A DNA stretch of 47,284 nt from JAAYAY01 sp964429355. GTDB taxonomy: Bacteria > Planctomycetota > Planctomycetia > Pirellulales > Thermoguttaceae. The stretch lies in contig CAYSCH010000020.1 in NCBI GenBank assembly GCA_964429355.1, positions 1 to 47,284 of the forward strand, read 5' to 3'. Positions within the stretch are counted from its first letter, which is position 1; each line of letters starts with the position of its first letter. The notes under the pieces were generated by a model. The model did not search any database. It was not told the DNA's origin and saw only the letters and a list, made by a program, of their open reading frames with translations. The position numbers and the translations under genes are program-made. Shown here piece after piece: positions 35,721 to 44,742 of the stretch.

Positions 35721-38429
35721 CTAAGAGTCGCCGGTGTTGTCCCGCACCGTGGTCGTCGCACCGACCACATGGATGCCCCCCTCGATGTTGCCCGCCGTAT
35801 CGTTGCCCACAATCACGTTGTCGTTGGCGCTGCCGGATTCTTCCACCCCGTACTTCTGGCTCGGCTCGCCCCGCTGGGTACCAATGGTGTTGTCGGCAAC
35901 CACCACGTCGGACGAATTCGACAGGAGAATCCCGCTGAAACGTCCCGGCCGGAGCTGCGAGTTATCGACAATCGTGTTGCCCACGATGGTGTTGTCGCTC
36001 CCCCCATTGACCATGATCCCCTCTCGGCCGTTTCCACGGATCAGATTGTCGGAGACCGTGTTGAAATAATCACCAAAATCTCCGCCCAGCCCCAGCCCTC
36101 CTACTCCGTGACGATCGTTGTTCTCCAGCAAGTTGCCGGTCACGAGAAGATCGAAATTGTCCCAGCAGAAATGAAACCCGTTCTCCCGGTTGCTCCGGCT
36201 GATATTGTTGCGCCAGACGCCGCCACGGCTGAAGTCGCCGCCCGGATGAAGTCCGTGTCGAAGGCAGTCCTCAACCAGTGAATTCTCCACAAGAGCGTCG
36301 CTGCTGGCGACCATGAAGATCCCATCGCCCCCGGTTCCCCGCGTTGCATAACCGGCCTGGAGCACGGTCACGCTCGAAACGACCGTGTCGGCGCCCCTTT
36401 CCGCATAAACTCCGTGCCCGCGGACCTTCTGGACTATAGTGTCTTCGATCCGATTGTCGTGCCCGCCAAACAGCGCGATTCCCCCGGCATTGGCGTTGCG
36501 GGCAGTCACGTTGCGAATCACGCAGTCCACGGCGTTCTCGAGATGGAGAAGCGATGGCGCACTGATCCGCCAGGTCTCGGTCGACTCGTCCAGGTTGCCG
36601 TCCAGAACGAGGTCTTCCACGACCGCCTCGCTCGTCTGGACCCCTTCGTACTCCCACGCCGTGCGGATCAGGGGGAAGTAGGTCACCACGCTGGCCGTCG
36701 CTTCCGGCGCGTAGCTGCTCGTCACCGCAATCGGTTCGTCGAAGGAGATCACTCCCGATTCGATTCTCGTGATCGTGCGGACGGCCACGTGCCCCTGACC
36801 GTAAGCGATGATCGCAATGTCGTCGCCCACCTGGAAGCCCGCGGTGGATTCCACTACAACATACGTGGACCCCGTCGAAGCCGTTGCCGTCAACCGTGTT
36901 TCTCGGTGATCGGGACGCACGAGCACCGTGTTTTCACCGGCCCCCCGCAACGTCACTCCGTCTCGCAAAACCAGCCCCTGGCGCAGGGTGAAGGTTCCTT
37001 CCGGTAGAACGACGGTTCCCCCTTCTTCCGGCAATGAATCGATCGCGTCCTGAATGCCCCAGGTCGGGCTCTCTTCGTCCAGAAAATCGGCCGCATAAAC
37101 CACCACCCCGTCGCTCGGCCACTCAATCCGGTTGTCGATGCCCGGATCCTCGTCCACGGTGGCCGCATCTGTCGCCTGGCTCAACTTCGTGGTGGTCACA
37201 TCGAACCCGATCGCTTGCCGGACCACCCCCGTTCCACCCTCCGTGAGGGTTACGGACCGATCCTCGACCACCACGTTGTCTGCCCCGTCCGAATCGTGGA
37301 TCAGGGCCTCGTCGTCCCCGCTGCCGGCCTTGGCGAACACATAGTCGAATGCCCCAACACGGTGCTCGTATCCCTCGCCGCGGAGCCAACTGTGAGTCGA
37401 GTAGCTTTCAAACGTATCCGTGCCGGAAGTACCACTGAGTTGGGCCGTATCGTAGCCGCCCCCATCCGCGTAGGCGTGGATGGAATCGAAAAACTTGGCT
37501 CGCACCAGGTAGTCGCCGCCAAGGAGCTTGCCCCATGTGCCGGTCGCCACGTAGCGATCGTCGCCCGCCGAGTCGTGCAGGTTCGCAATGTCGTATCCGC
37601 CGTTTCGCGAGTACGCATGAACGGCGTCGAATTCGATCACCCGGTAGATGCAGCTCTCGCCCAGCAGCGACGTCTGGCCTGGCGTCGCGTGGAGCGTATC
37701 GTTGCCCGGCGAATCTTCCAGCTTGGCTTCGTCGCTTCCGCCCCCCGACTCGGCAACCACTTCATCGAAGAACTTGGCACGCAATGCGTACCCATCGCCG
37801 GAGAGCCGCGCCCAGGTTGCCTTCCCCACGAACATCTCGTCGGCATCGGAACCTTGGATCTCGGCCCGATCGTCGCCCCCCGACCTCGCATAGCCGTGCA
37901 CGTACTCCACGGAGTCGACGCGAATCGAGTAACCGTGGCCCGACATCGTGGCCGTCTCGACGCTGCACGCGAACAGGTCGTCGCCGGCAGAATCGCTCAG
38001 ATGAGCCTCGTCGATTCCGCCCGCATCGGCAACGACGAGGATCTCCCCGGCCCCCACCGCTTCCACGGTCAGACCATCGGCAACGATCTGCACTTGCTCA
38101 GGGCCGCCATAGATCGTGTCGTTACCGGCCGTATCATGGAGCACCACCGTGTCGTCGCTGCCGGCGAGGATCGAGATCTTCTCGATCGATGTGGCATCGA
38201 ATCCTCGCGATTCTCCCCCCAGGGTCACTCGGATTTCCGACCCGATCGTGACCTCCAGCGAGTCGGCACCGTCCGTTCCGCGAACGGTCAGTTGGCCGTC
38301 CGCCAAGGTGATCTGGTCGTCGATTGACCCGGAAGCTGCGCTGAGGAGCAGTCGCGTTTCCAGGGGTTCAATCTTAAACCGACCAACCAACGCGGACCGA
38401 CATCGTCGGGAGTTCACCTGCTTCTTCAT
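35721..38429 (-). CDS. LEPR-XLL surface protein with 47-residue repeats and beta-helix
   Basis: The 902-residue product starts at ATG 38429. Residues 17-31 (RFKIEPLETRLLLSA) are the planctomycete LEPR-XLL signal, which precedes large exported proteins. Residues about 98-385 hold roughly seven repeats of period 46-48, each like DSAGDDxF...LxGxGYxxRxxxFDxVxAY...GGxDxAxL. From about 430 a right-handed beta-helix of the pectate-lyase/NosD type follows (GGTVVLPEGTFTLRQGLVLR, then many N-T-I-V-x-N-T rungs). It may bind or cut polysaccharide, but no catalytic set was identified. Confidence 0.85.
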   Translation of the reverse strand: MKKQVNSRRCRSALVGRFKIEPLETRLLLSAASGSIDDQITLADGQLTVRGTDGADSLEVTIGSEIRVTLGGESRGFDATSIEKISILAGSDDTVVLHDTAGNDTIYGGPEQVQIVADGLTVEAVGAGEILVVADAGGIDEAHLSDSAGDDLFACSVETATMSGHGYSIRVDSVEYVHGYARSGGDDRAEIQGSDADEMFVGKATWARLSGDGYALRAKFFDEVVAESGGGSDEAKLEDSPGNDTLHATPGQTSLLGESCIYRVIEFDAVHAYSRNGGYDIANLHDSAGDDRYVATGTWGKLLGGDYLVRAKFFDSIHAYADGGGYDTAQLSGTSGTDTFESYSTHSWLRGEGYEHRVGAFDYVFAKAGSGDDEALIHDSDGADNVVVEDRSVTLTEGGTGVVRQAIGFDVTTTKLSQATDAATVDEDPGIDNRIEWPSDGVVVYAADFLDEESPTWGIQDAIDSLPEEGGTVVLPEGTFTLRQGLVLRDGVTLRGAGENTVLVRPDHRETRLTATASTGSTYVVVESTAGFQVGDDIAIIAYGQGHVAVRTITRIESGVISFDEPIAVTSSYAPEATASVVTYFPLIRTAWEYEGVQTSEAVVEDLVLDGNLDESTETWRISAPSLLHLENAVDCVIRNVTARNANAGGIALFGGHDNRIEDTIVQKVRGHGVYAERGADTVVSSVTVLQAGYATRGTGGDGIFMVASSDALVENSLVEDCLRHGLHPGGDFSRGGVWRNNISRSNRENGFHFCWDNFDLLVTGNLLENNDRHGVGGLGLGGDFGDYFNTVSDNLIRGNGREGIMVNGGSDNTIVGNTIVDNSQLRPGRFSGILLSNSSDVVVADNTIGTQRGEPSQKYGVEESGSANDNVIVGNDTAGNIEGGIHVVGATTTVRDNTGDS

Positions 38430-39015
38430 GAGTCCGATCGTCAGGGTGCCGAATGGAGAAAAGGAGTCGTTTTGGGTTCCCTCCCCATCGCCGCCACTGC
38501 CAAGTGACCGCACCTCGCACACTTGCCCATTATAATCCAAGCGTGCGGCAATCTTCCAAATTGTAGGTCTTAGTATCCCGACACGGGGCCGAATCGGAAT
38601 CCGGTAGTCTCGGGCGATCGCATCGCCCCCCGCGCCATGGAGATCGGCAGGTCAAGAGGGGCCAATGCCCTGATAACCGGCAGAAAGCGACTGAATTTGG
38701 GCGTACAATCCCCACGTTCCTGACTTCCTCGCGAAAACCCTGAAGAGCACCCAGCACCTGTGGGCGATCCAGGGAAGCAAGAAAGCAACGCCCGAAAGCG
38801 GCAATGTTGCCGAAAAGAAACATCACCTTACGTTCCCGAAGTCGCCAAGCGTTGGGCTTCGTCGGTTGACCCAAGCCACCCCGTCCCCTGTGCCATCTCA
38901 CATTCGGGAGCTTGCCACTCGCGATAGCCGCGACGCTCAGTTTCGCCACCGCTCGCAGTCCTGTGTCCCCGGACCTCTTGCCGGCACCCGGGGTATCCTC
39001 CGTGGAAAGCACCCT
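38430..39015 (-). other. Gene-free stretch between LEPR-XLL and GH172 genes
   Basis: About 585 bp. A 160-codon frame (38530-39012) is open on the minus strand, but its product is Arg/Cys/Pro-rich with no domain, so I treat it as non-coding. It should hold the LEPR-XLL promoter. Confidence 0.55.
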
Positions 39016-41004
39016 TCAGTCGCCTTCCACCCGATCGCACTGAATGGTGACCAGATCCAAGGCCAACCCTTGGGATTTCTCGTTCTTGCCAACTACTTTG
39101 AACATCAGGTTCACCGGCCCTTCCGCAAGGGCCATCGTGCCCAGCCGTGTCCGCTCAGCCCGTTGCCGCGTGGGAGCATAACAGTCCACGCCATCGCCCA
39201 GAGGGGCTTCTCGGTCGAACAGTTGGACTTTTCCCTGGGCAGGTCCCTTGATCGCTTCAATCGAAATCTCGTAGCGCCCGGCCGCCGGAATGTCACACGT
39301 CAGGGAGACAAAGGGACTCCCGAACCAGTCGTTTCCTGCCGCCTGCATCGAAAGAAAGCTCACCTTCCGGCCGTCGATCTCCTCTTCCTTCTTGCTGAGC
39401 GTCGCGTTGCGGAACGTGAATGCGTGGATCGGCACACTCCAGCTTGGGACAAACACGATCTTCTCGAAGTCGACCACGCCCCGCTCCGCTACCGGCGGGA
39501 CGTCCACAGACCAGGTCGGCGGATCGGCCAGGTAGGCGTACGAAACGGCGCAGTAGTCCGTCTCCAGGCTGTTCTCCGTCGCCGCATGCTCGATCGTCTG
39601 CAGAATGCTCGAGTCAAACGCGTACGCGTCGCCAATCATCAGGCGATAACCACCTGTTCGTCCCAGGTGCTTCTGGTATCCCAGGCAGCCGCTCAAGGGA
39701 AACGACAATCGCGCCTCCCAACGCCCCGGCACGTCGTACCACCCCCCATTGAAGAAGTCTTCCGAACCGGTCCCGTGAACCATCAGCTCGCCGTCGATCG
39801 TTGTCTGATCGTCCCCCTCGAAGAAATAGGTGTTTCCGGATTCCATTCCCTGCGACTGGAGCACGCAGCCGACCAGATGGCCCTTCCCCTTCGTCTCCAG
39901 GAAAGTGAACGGAGTTCCCTTCGTCGTCGGATTCTCGCGCCGCCAGACCGCATAGAACTTCCCTTCCCCTTCTTTCCGAGGGACTGGTGCGAAGACCACT
40001 TCCGCCTGAAGTTCGACCGGCGCACCGCCTGACCGTTGGCTGACCAGCTCGATCTTCGCCGAACGCTCGAAAGGCATGGGAAAATAGCAGTAGGCCACGT
40101 CACCGCTGGTGCCCACCAACAGCGAGGTCATCGCCGGCTTTCCCCAGGCATAGCCAAAAAAATCCCCCGCCGGACAGTTCACCGCCGGCTTCTCCTCGCC
40201 GTCCCAGAAGATCCTCAACAGGAGATCGCGGGCCTTGCCAGCCAAGGCTGAAGCAGGGGAAATCCGCAGTCCGGCGATCCGCCCGGGCCGCTCCGCCTCA
40301 AACAAAGTGGCCGACCCTCCCGGCTCCAGCGACACGCTACTCCGCTCCGTCTCACAGGCAACGCCTTCCCCCGCCACAATCCGGCTGATATCCGATCCCG
40401 CCGCCGCAAACAGCGCCGCCGCCTTTTCTTCATGCTGCCCCTTCTCGTCGGACGCGGAACTCCAAGTCTGGATCGGGGCGTCGTCCGGATAACGGGCGTA
40501 GTTGATCTGATAGAACTGCACCTGTTCGCCGCGGACCTTGATCCGGCACGACTTCTGATACGCCAGCGGCACATACGAGTAGAAGCCACCGGCACCGTAA
40601 CCGACCAGCGGCGCCACAAACGGGCGGGTGCGGCCCATGAACAATTCCCGGAATTTCACGGCGATTCGCGGACTCGTCTCGCCGTCGAAATAGAACTCCA
40701 TCACGTCGTCCGAAGGTGTGGGGGTCCAGATCCGGTACACGATTCCCGGCCCCTGGAGGTCGGCGATCACCAGCCCGTCGTCGTCCTTGGCCACGAAGGA
40801 GTACTTGCCGGAAAACCCGTCGTCGTTTCCGCCGCTGCGGTCGTAACTCGAAACGGATCCCACCCGCTCGGATCGTCGCAACTGCGGAAGCAGGTCGAGC
40901 CGGTGCAGCTCCTCCATGCCCAGCACCCAGGGTGCGGTCTCCTGAGCACCGACGGGTGGAATCGAAATCAGGCAGAGGATCAGCATAGCCATAGTGCGTC
41001 GCAT
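39016..41004 (-). CDS. Secreted GH172-like (DUF2961) protein
   Basis: The 662-residue product starts at ATG 41004 (GAGGAG 7 bp upstream) with a signal peptide ending PPVGAQ. The DUF2961 core includes GPGIVYRIWTPTPSDDVMEF near residue 80 and, in the middle, FFEGDDQTTIDGE followed by HGTGSEDFFNGGW. GH172 enzymes (alpha-fructofuranosidases and arabinofuranosidases) use two Glu in this region; the Glu in EGDD and in GSEDFF are candidates. The last 150 residues look like a second beta domain. Substrate cannot be predicted. Confidence 0.88.
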   Translation of the reverse strand: MRRTMAMLILCLISIPPVGAQETAPWVLGMEELHRLDLLPQLRRSERVGSVSSYDRSGGNDDGFSGKYSFVAKDDDGLVIADLQGPGIVYRIWTPTPSDDVMEFYFDGETSPRIAVKFRELFMGRTRPFVAPLVGYGAGGFYSYVPLAYQKSCRIKVRGEQVQFYQINYARYPDDAPIQTWSSASDEKGQHEEKAAALFAAAGSDISRIVAGEGVACETERSSVSLEPGGSATLFEAERPGRIAGLRISPASALAGKARDLLLRIFWDGEEKPAVNCPAGDFFGYAWGKPAMTSLLVGTSGDVAYCYFPMPFERSAKIELVSQRSGGAPVELQAEVVFAPVPRKEGEGKFYAVWRRENPTTKGTPFTFLETKGKGHLVGCVLQSQGMESGNTYFFEGDDQTTIDGELMVHGTGSEDFFNGGWYDVPGRWEARLSFPLSGCLGYQKHLGRTGGYRLMIGDAYAFDSSILQTIEHAATENSLETDYCAVSYAYLADPPTWSVDVPPVAERGVVDFEKIVFVPSWSVPIHAFTFRNATLSKKEEEIDGRKVSFLSMQAAGNDWFGSPFVSLTCDIPAAGRYEISIEAIKGPAQGKVQLFDREAPLGDGVDCYAPTRQRAERTRLGTMALAEGPVNLMFKVVGKNEKSQGLALDLVTIQCDRVEGD

Positions 41005-41569
41005 GAAGAATCTCCTCACTGGTTGATTTGTCTTCGAGCCGCTAACAAAACCACCGGCTGTGCACATCCATGCCCGTGGGAAACTCGTACGTTTTGTGAG
41101 GGCTTCTTAGAGCCGCTAACAAAACCACCGATGATGTGCACCGATGCCCGTGGAAGACTCACTCGTTTTGTTAGGGTCTCTTAGGGTTGTGAGACTCGCT
41201 TCGGTCTGTCGGCTCCAACGGGCGAATCTGCATGATGACCTCACGCCCGCAGCCCTGGCAGTCTCGACAATTCCCAGAAGAGTACTCGACAATCTTGCCT
41301 CCAGCAAGAGACCGGTAAGCGCCGGCGGCAGCAGTCGGGCGGCACGTCCCTGAGCAACGAAGGGCGTGGTGGGCCCGTGAAACCACGCGATTTTGAAAAT
41401 GAGAGCTCCGCGTCAAAACGAGTTGGTCGTGGGCACAATCGGTCTATTTGTCAGCGACTCCAATAGGGGGTGGCTTGCTTCCCTTCGGCGAGTATAATTT
41501 TGTTAGATTTTCCTGCATGATTCGTCGCAGGATCTCAACAGGGGCACCGCGCACACGGGAGACCGTCGT
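41005..41569 (+). other. Gene-free stretch upstream of the PAS-SpoIIE gene
   Basis: About 565 bp with tandem hairpin repeats at its left (41036-41187) and the shared repeat fragment at 41356-41391. An AT-richer patch with TATAATTTTGTTAGA near 41490 could serve as part of a promoter for the downstream gene. No coding signal. Confidence 0.55.
41036..41187. repeat. Two tandem 74-bp hairpin units
   Basis: Unit 1 starts at 41036 and unit 2 at 41110; both open with GAGCCGCTAACAAAACCACCG. In unit 2 CTAACAAAAC (41115-41124) pairs perfectly with GTTTTGTTAG (41165-41174); in unit 1 the right arm has one change. They lie just upstream of the GH172 gene start. Confidence 0.75.
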
Positions 41570-42757
41570 GTGCAATCATTGAACGACAATCCTCAGACAC
41601 TGGTCGGCAGGAAAGAAGGATGTGCGTGGACACTCCATCCTGATCCCCGACTCGACCGCCTCCTGCAGGCCGCCCGTATCTACGTCTACACGGTCTACTA
41701 CCAGAACGGTGGCGTGGCTGCAACCACGCACAGCAGCGGTTGTCAGGCAGTAACGGGCTACACCCAGGACGACTACCAGCGGGATCCCGCACTCTGGATC
41801 ACCATGGTCCATCCGGAAGATCGGGAGGAGGTCTGCCGGCAGGTGATCGCGGCCGAACGCGTCAAAAAGGCCACCAGAATCGAGCACCGCGTCATCCATC
41901 GTGACGGAAGCATCCGCTGGGTCCGCAACACGATCATCCCCTGCTTCAACGGCAGCGAACTGGTATGCTGCGACGGGCTGATCGAGGATATCACCGATCG
42001 CAGGAGCGCCGAAAACGCCCTCATGCATCAGACCATCCAACTCACCGCCGCCCAGGAAATCCAGCGGCGACTGCTCCCGCAATCGACGCCCCAGATTCCA
42101 GGGACCGAGATCGCGGGAGTTCTGATCCCCGCCGAATATGCGGCCGGCGACTTCTACGATTACCTCACCATGCAGGACGGTTCACCCGCCTTCGTGATCG
42201 GCGACGTGTCGGGGCACGGCTTCGGGCCCGCGCTGCTGATGTCACTGGCGCATACGCTCGTCCGCATCCTCACCGAGATGGAGAGCGATATCGCCAAAAT
42301 CTTCGCTCAGATCAACGACTTTCTCGTCCGCGAGATCCAGGAGGACCGTTTCGTTACCCTCTTCTACGCTCGTTATGAGGTCGAAACCAGAAGAATCATC
42401 TACGCCAGCGCGGGCCATCCGCCCGCCTACGTCGTCGACCGCCAGGGACGCCTCAAGGCGAGACTGGTGAGCACTTCTCTTCCCCTGGGAGTGCTCGCCG
42501 ATGCAACCTTTATCTCCGTGAACGATGTACAGCTCGACCCCAGCGACACCCTGCTGATGCTCACCGACGGAATTCTCGAAACTCCGGGACCCGATCACCG
42601 ATTGTTTGGCGAAATGCGAACGGTCGAACTGCTCCAAAGCCATCGAACCCTGCCGGCCGGCAAAATCCTCGAGGCCCTCCATCAACACCTCTGCGACTAC
42701 TCCCAGCAGAGCGTGCTCTCCGACGACGTCACCGCCGTGATTCTCAAGGTTGCCTGA
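41570..42757 (+). CDS. PAS domain-containing SpoIIE/PP2C phosphatase
   Basis: The 395-residue product starts at GTG 41570 with GGGAGA upstream. Residues about 30-145 form a PAS/PAC sensor (MVHPEDREEV, HRDGSIRWVRNT, GLIEDITDRR). A short coiled linker (QEIQRRLLPQ) is typical of RsbU-like proteins. The SpoIIE-type PP2C domain follows with the metal Asp residues in AAGDFYDY and GDVSGHGFGPALLM, plus TDGILETPG and SDDVTAVIL. It dephosphorylates Ser/Thr phosphoproteins such as anti-sigma antagonists. No partner gene is adjacent. Cytosolic. Confidence 0.93.
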   Translation: MQSLNDNPQTLVGRKEGCAWTLHPDPRLDRLLQAARIYVYTVYYQNGGVAATTHSSGCQAVTGYTQDDYQRDPALWITMVHPEDREEVCRQVIAAERVKKATRIEHRVIHRDGSIRWVRNTIIPCFNGSELVCCDGLIEDITDRRSAENALMHQTIQLTAAQEIQRRLLPQSTPQIPGTEIAGVLIPAEYAAGDFYDYLTMQDGSPAFVIGDVSGHGFGPALLMSLAHTLVRILTEMESDIAKIFAQINDFLVREIQEDRFVTLFYARYEVETRRIIYASAGHPPAYVVDRQGRLKARLVSTSLPLGVLADATFISVNDVQLDPSDTLLMLTDGILETPGPDHRLFGEMRTVELLQSHRTLPAGKILEALHQHLCDYSQQSVLSDDVTAVILKVA

Positions 42758-42824
42758 CCGCTTCACCATGCTCAGGCCAGGCCCTGCCTGACTGGATGGC
42801 CGGTGTTTGCCTGGACTGTGCGAT

Positions 42825-43225
42825 TCAGAGAAGCCGAATCGTCATCGGATATCGATAGGCGATGCCTTTCTGAGCATTCAGGGCGGCAATGATCGTATAG
42901 ACGAGATCGAAGATCAGCAGCGCCGGCAGCAGAATAAAGCCCACCAGCACGAATGTGAGCAGGCCACACACGATTCCATAGATGAACACACTGATCTGGA
43001 AGTTGATCGCTTCTTTTCCCTGATCGTCAACCAGCGGCATCGTGTCTTTCTTGATCAGCCAAACCACCAGCGGGGCAAGGATGTTGGCAAACGGAACGGA
43101 ATCGCCGTGAATCCCAACAGCGTGGAAAGATGGACCGCCATCGCCCACGTGGTTTGTTCCTTTGCGACACCCGTTGCAGCGTCGTAACTTGCGACAGGAG
43201 GAGGTGTTTGGCCGTAGTTTTCCAT
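42825..43225 (-). pseudogene. DUF4870 (Tic20-like) membrane protein, frameshifted
   Basis: From ATG 43225 the frame reads MENYGQTPPPVASYDAAT and reaches LSTLLGFTAIPF, where it breaks. The rest of the family sequence (PFANILAPLVVWLIKKDTMP, GKEAINFQISVFIYGI, YRYPMTIRLL) continues in another frame to the stop at 42825. The break is a tandem duplication of five bases (AACGG twice, 43090-43099 on the plus strand). Removing one copy gives an intact 131-residue DUF4870 protein with three hydrophobic helices. Either a recent pseudogene or a sequencing or assembly error. Confidence 0.85.
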
Positions 43226-43611
43226 GGGATTGGCCCCCTATTCTTGTGCACGTTCTTTGATGATTCACAAAAGGTCATTCGCATCCTATGCTCGGATCTT
43301 GGGAAGAATATCCCGCCAGTTGAGGGGATCGGCTGATGATCCCCAGCCGGGCTTCTGCCACGTGAGCCCTATCCTTGCCTTGCCGCACGAAGTCGGGCTG
43401 GAATCAGCAGCCCGGGCAGCACTCTGGCCCGCAGGACGGGATCGACATGGTGGTGGTGTGCGGAAAATTCGGCCGGCACGATCGTCAAATCCCCATCGCC
43501 CGGCAGCGGCGGGAAGTGCTTCTTCATGCCCTGACCTACGATTGTCTGGCCGGCTTCATGCCGGGAGTCCGCGTCCAACTCTCCCTGTCGAACGGTCCGG
43601 ATCGGTCGCAC
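43226..43611. other. Gene-free divergent region between DUF4870 and DoxX genes
   Basis: About 385 bp. A minus-strand frame (43369-43629) containing GDGDLTIVPAEFSAHHHH is open but has no recognised domain or good start. Otherwise nothing was seen. Confidence 0.5.
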
Positions 43612-44037
43612 ATGAAGAACCTGCTGCAAATACTGAAAGGCGTCACCGGCGTCGTTGGACGGATCATGCTTTGCGCCGTCTTCATCGCCGCCGTCCTGGG
43701 CTATGCCGCCCCGGACGTTCGTGGACTGGCCGAACTCGTCGCGGCCAAGGGCATCGTGGGACCGACCTGGGCCTTCGTCGCCGGAGTTCTCCTGCTCGTC
43801 GTGGGTAGCCTCTCAGTGATCGTGGGCTACAAAGCCCGAATGGGAGCCTCGCTCCTTCTCCTGTTCCTGCTGGCAACGACCGGCTGGTTCCACGGTTTCA
43901 ATTTCTGGACGGTCGTCAGCCCCCACGCCCGTCACGAACAGGTACTCTACCTTGTGACCAATCTCTCCATCATGGGCGCCGTCCTCTTCATCATCGCCAA
44001 CGGCCCCGGCCCCATGAGCGTCGACGCGAAACGCTAA
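43612..44037 (+). CDS. DoxX family membrane protein
   Basis: The 141-residue product starts at ATG 43612 (MKNLLQILKGVTGVVGRIML) and has four hydrophobic helices, as in DoxX. The typical pattern is an N-terminal GR-containing helix, then LAELVAAKGI and FVAGVLLLVVGSLSVIVGY. The longer open frame to 43375 is unsupported. The DoxX family has no single fixed role (quinone or thiosulfate oxidation in some archaea, stress complexes in mycobacteria). Confidence 0.82.
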   Translation: MKNLLQILKGVTGVVGRIMLCAVFIAAVLGYAAPDVRGLAELVAAKGIVGPTWAFVAGVLLLVVGSLSVIVGYKARMGASLLLLFLLATTGWFHGFNFWTVVSPHARHEQVLYLVTNLSIMGAVLFIIANGPGPMSVDAKR

Positions 44038-44211
44038 GAAGCCCCGCAGGTCAGGCTCTGCCTGACTCGAATGTGTCGCCACGTCCCGTAGGCTTGCCCC
44101 TGGTTGACACGTGCCGGTGCAGATGCAGGAGAGATGGGCCCCAAGGGTCAGAGGGCAGGGAATCGCCTCTGGTGGCTTGCGCGACAGAAGGTTGAAGCGC
44201 GCCACCGGCGA

Positions 44212-44245
44212 GCCACCTCGCCCTGGTGCGATCGGGCGAGGTGGC
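44212..44245 (+). terminator. Perfect 12-bp hairpin after doxX
   Basis: GCCACCTCGCCC pairs with GGGCGAGGTGGC around a 10-nt loop. There is no T-run and it is 175 bp beyond the doxX stop, so the terminator role is tentative. Confidence 0.4.
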
Positions 44246-44589
44246 GTATGACGGCATGCTGAGTTGTCAAAGAACAGAAAGGGGGGGCATTGGTCAGTTG
44301 TCATTGGTCATCGGTCATTGGTCAGGCTTGGCGATTTTGGCGGAAAATGGGGGTGAGCGAATGGGGCCCGGAGGGCGACAGGAGTCGGGAGTCAGAGGTC
44401 AGAGCGGCAGAGGTCAGGATCAGGGGGCATGAGGATTTGTTCTATTCATGTGTACATTAATGGACGTGCGCATTGCAACAGAAAAGGCGTTGAAAAATCG
44501 AAGAAAAAACAGCCACCCCACTATAGAGGCAGGGAACTGGATTTAGATTGCGTACGTTCCAGGTGCTCCCCGAGCGTTCCAAGTGTTCC

Positions 44590-44650
44590 CCGAATTCGTA
44601 TAATTCGTCGAACTCAGTTCCTAGGGATCCACATTCACCAGGGGCGAGTT
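44590..44650. repeat. Left 61-bp direct repeat (RHS tip copy)
   Basis: Matches 46601-46661 at 59 of 61 positions. On the minus strand it encodes NSPLVNVDP then TAG, the end of an RHS core. Together the two copies bracket the AbiE module. Confidence 0.9.
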
Positions 44651-44742
44651 GCCGGACAAGAACGGTGTGCGATGAGTATGGGTTGTCTGGCGGCGTTTGA
44701 GTTAGGAATCTGGTAGGGAGTTTGGAATCCGTACTCACGAGC

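Larger units (their letters stand above)
44038..44742 (+). other. Gene-free, repeat-rich stretch
   Basis: About 700 bp. It contains a perfect 12-bp hairpin (44212-44245), short tandem TTGGTCA-type repeats (44289-44325), AGTC/AGGTCAG-rich sequence (44388-44430), two 20-bp tandem units (44556-44595: GTTCCAGGTGCTCCCCGAGC type) and the left RHS-tip repeat (44590-44650). Base composition is more AT-rich than flanks at 44430-44530. No gene. Confidence 0.6.

Noticed and set aside
37215..38327. 370-codon plus-strand frame
   Set aside because: Shadow of the LEPR-XLL repeats; its apparent periodicity comes from the repeats on the other strand.
38530..39012. 160-codon minus-strand frame between two real genes
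   Set aside because: Arg/Cys/Pro-rich with no family or strong start. It cannot be excluded, but evidence is too weak to call.
43369..43629. 86-codon minus frame with GDGDLTIVPAEFSAHHHH
   Set aside because: It looks partly protein-like but lacks a recognised domain and overlaps the DoxX start, so it is not called.
44289..44325. Possible CRISPR-like short repeats (TTGGTCA)
   Set aside because: Units are 7-13 bp with no spacers of constant size; this is a simple tandem repeat.
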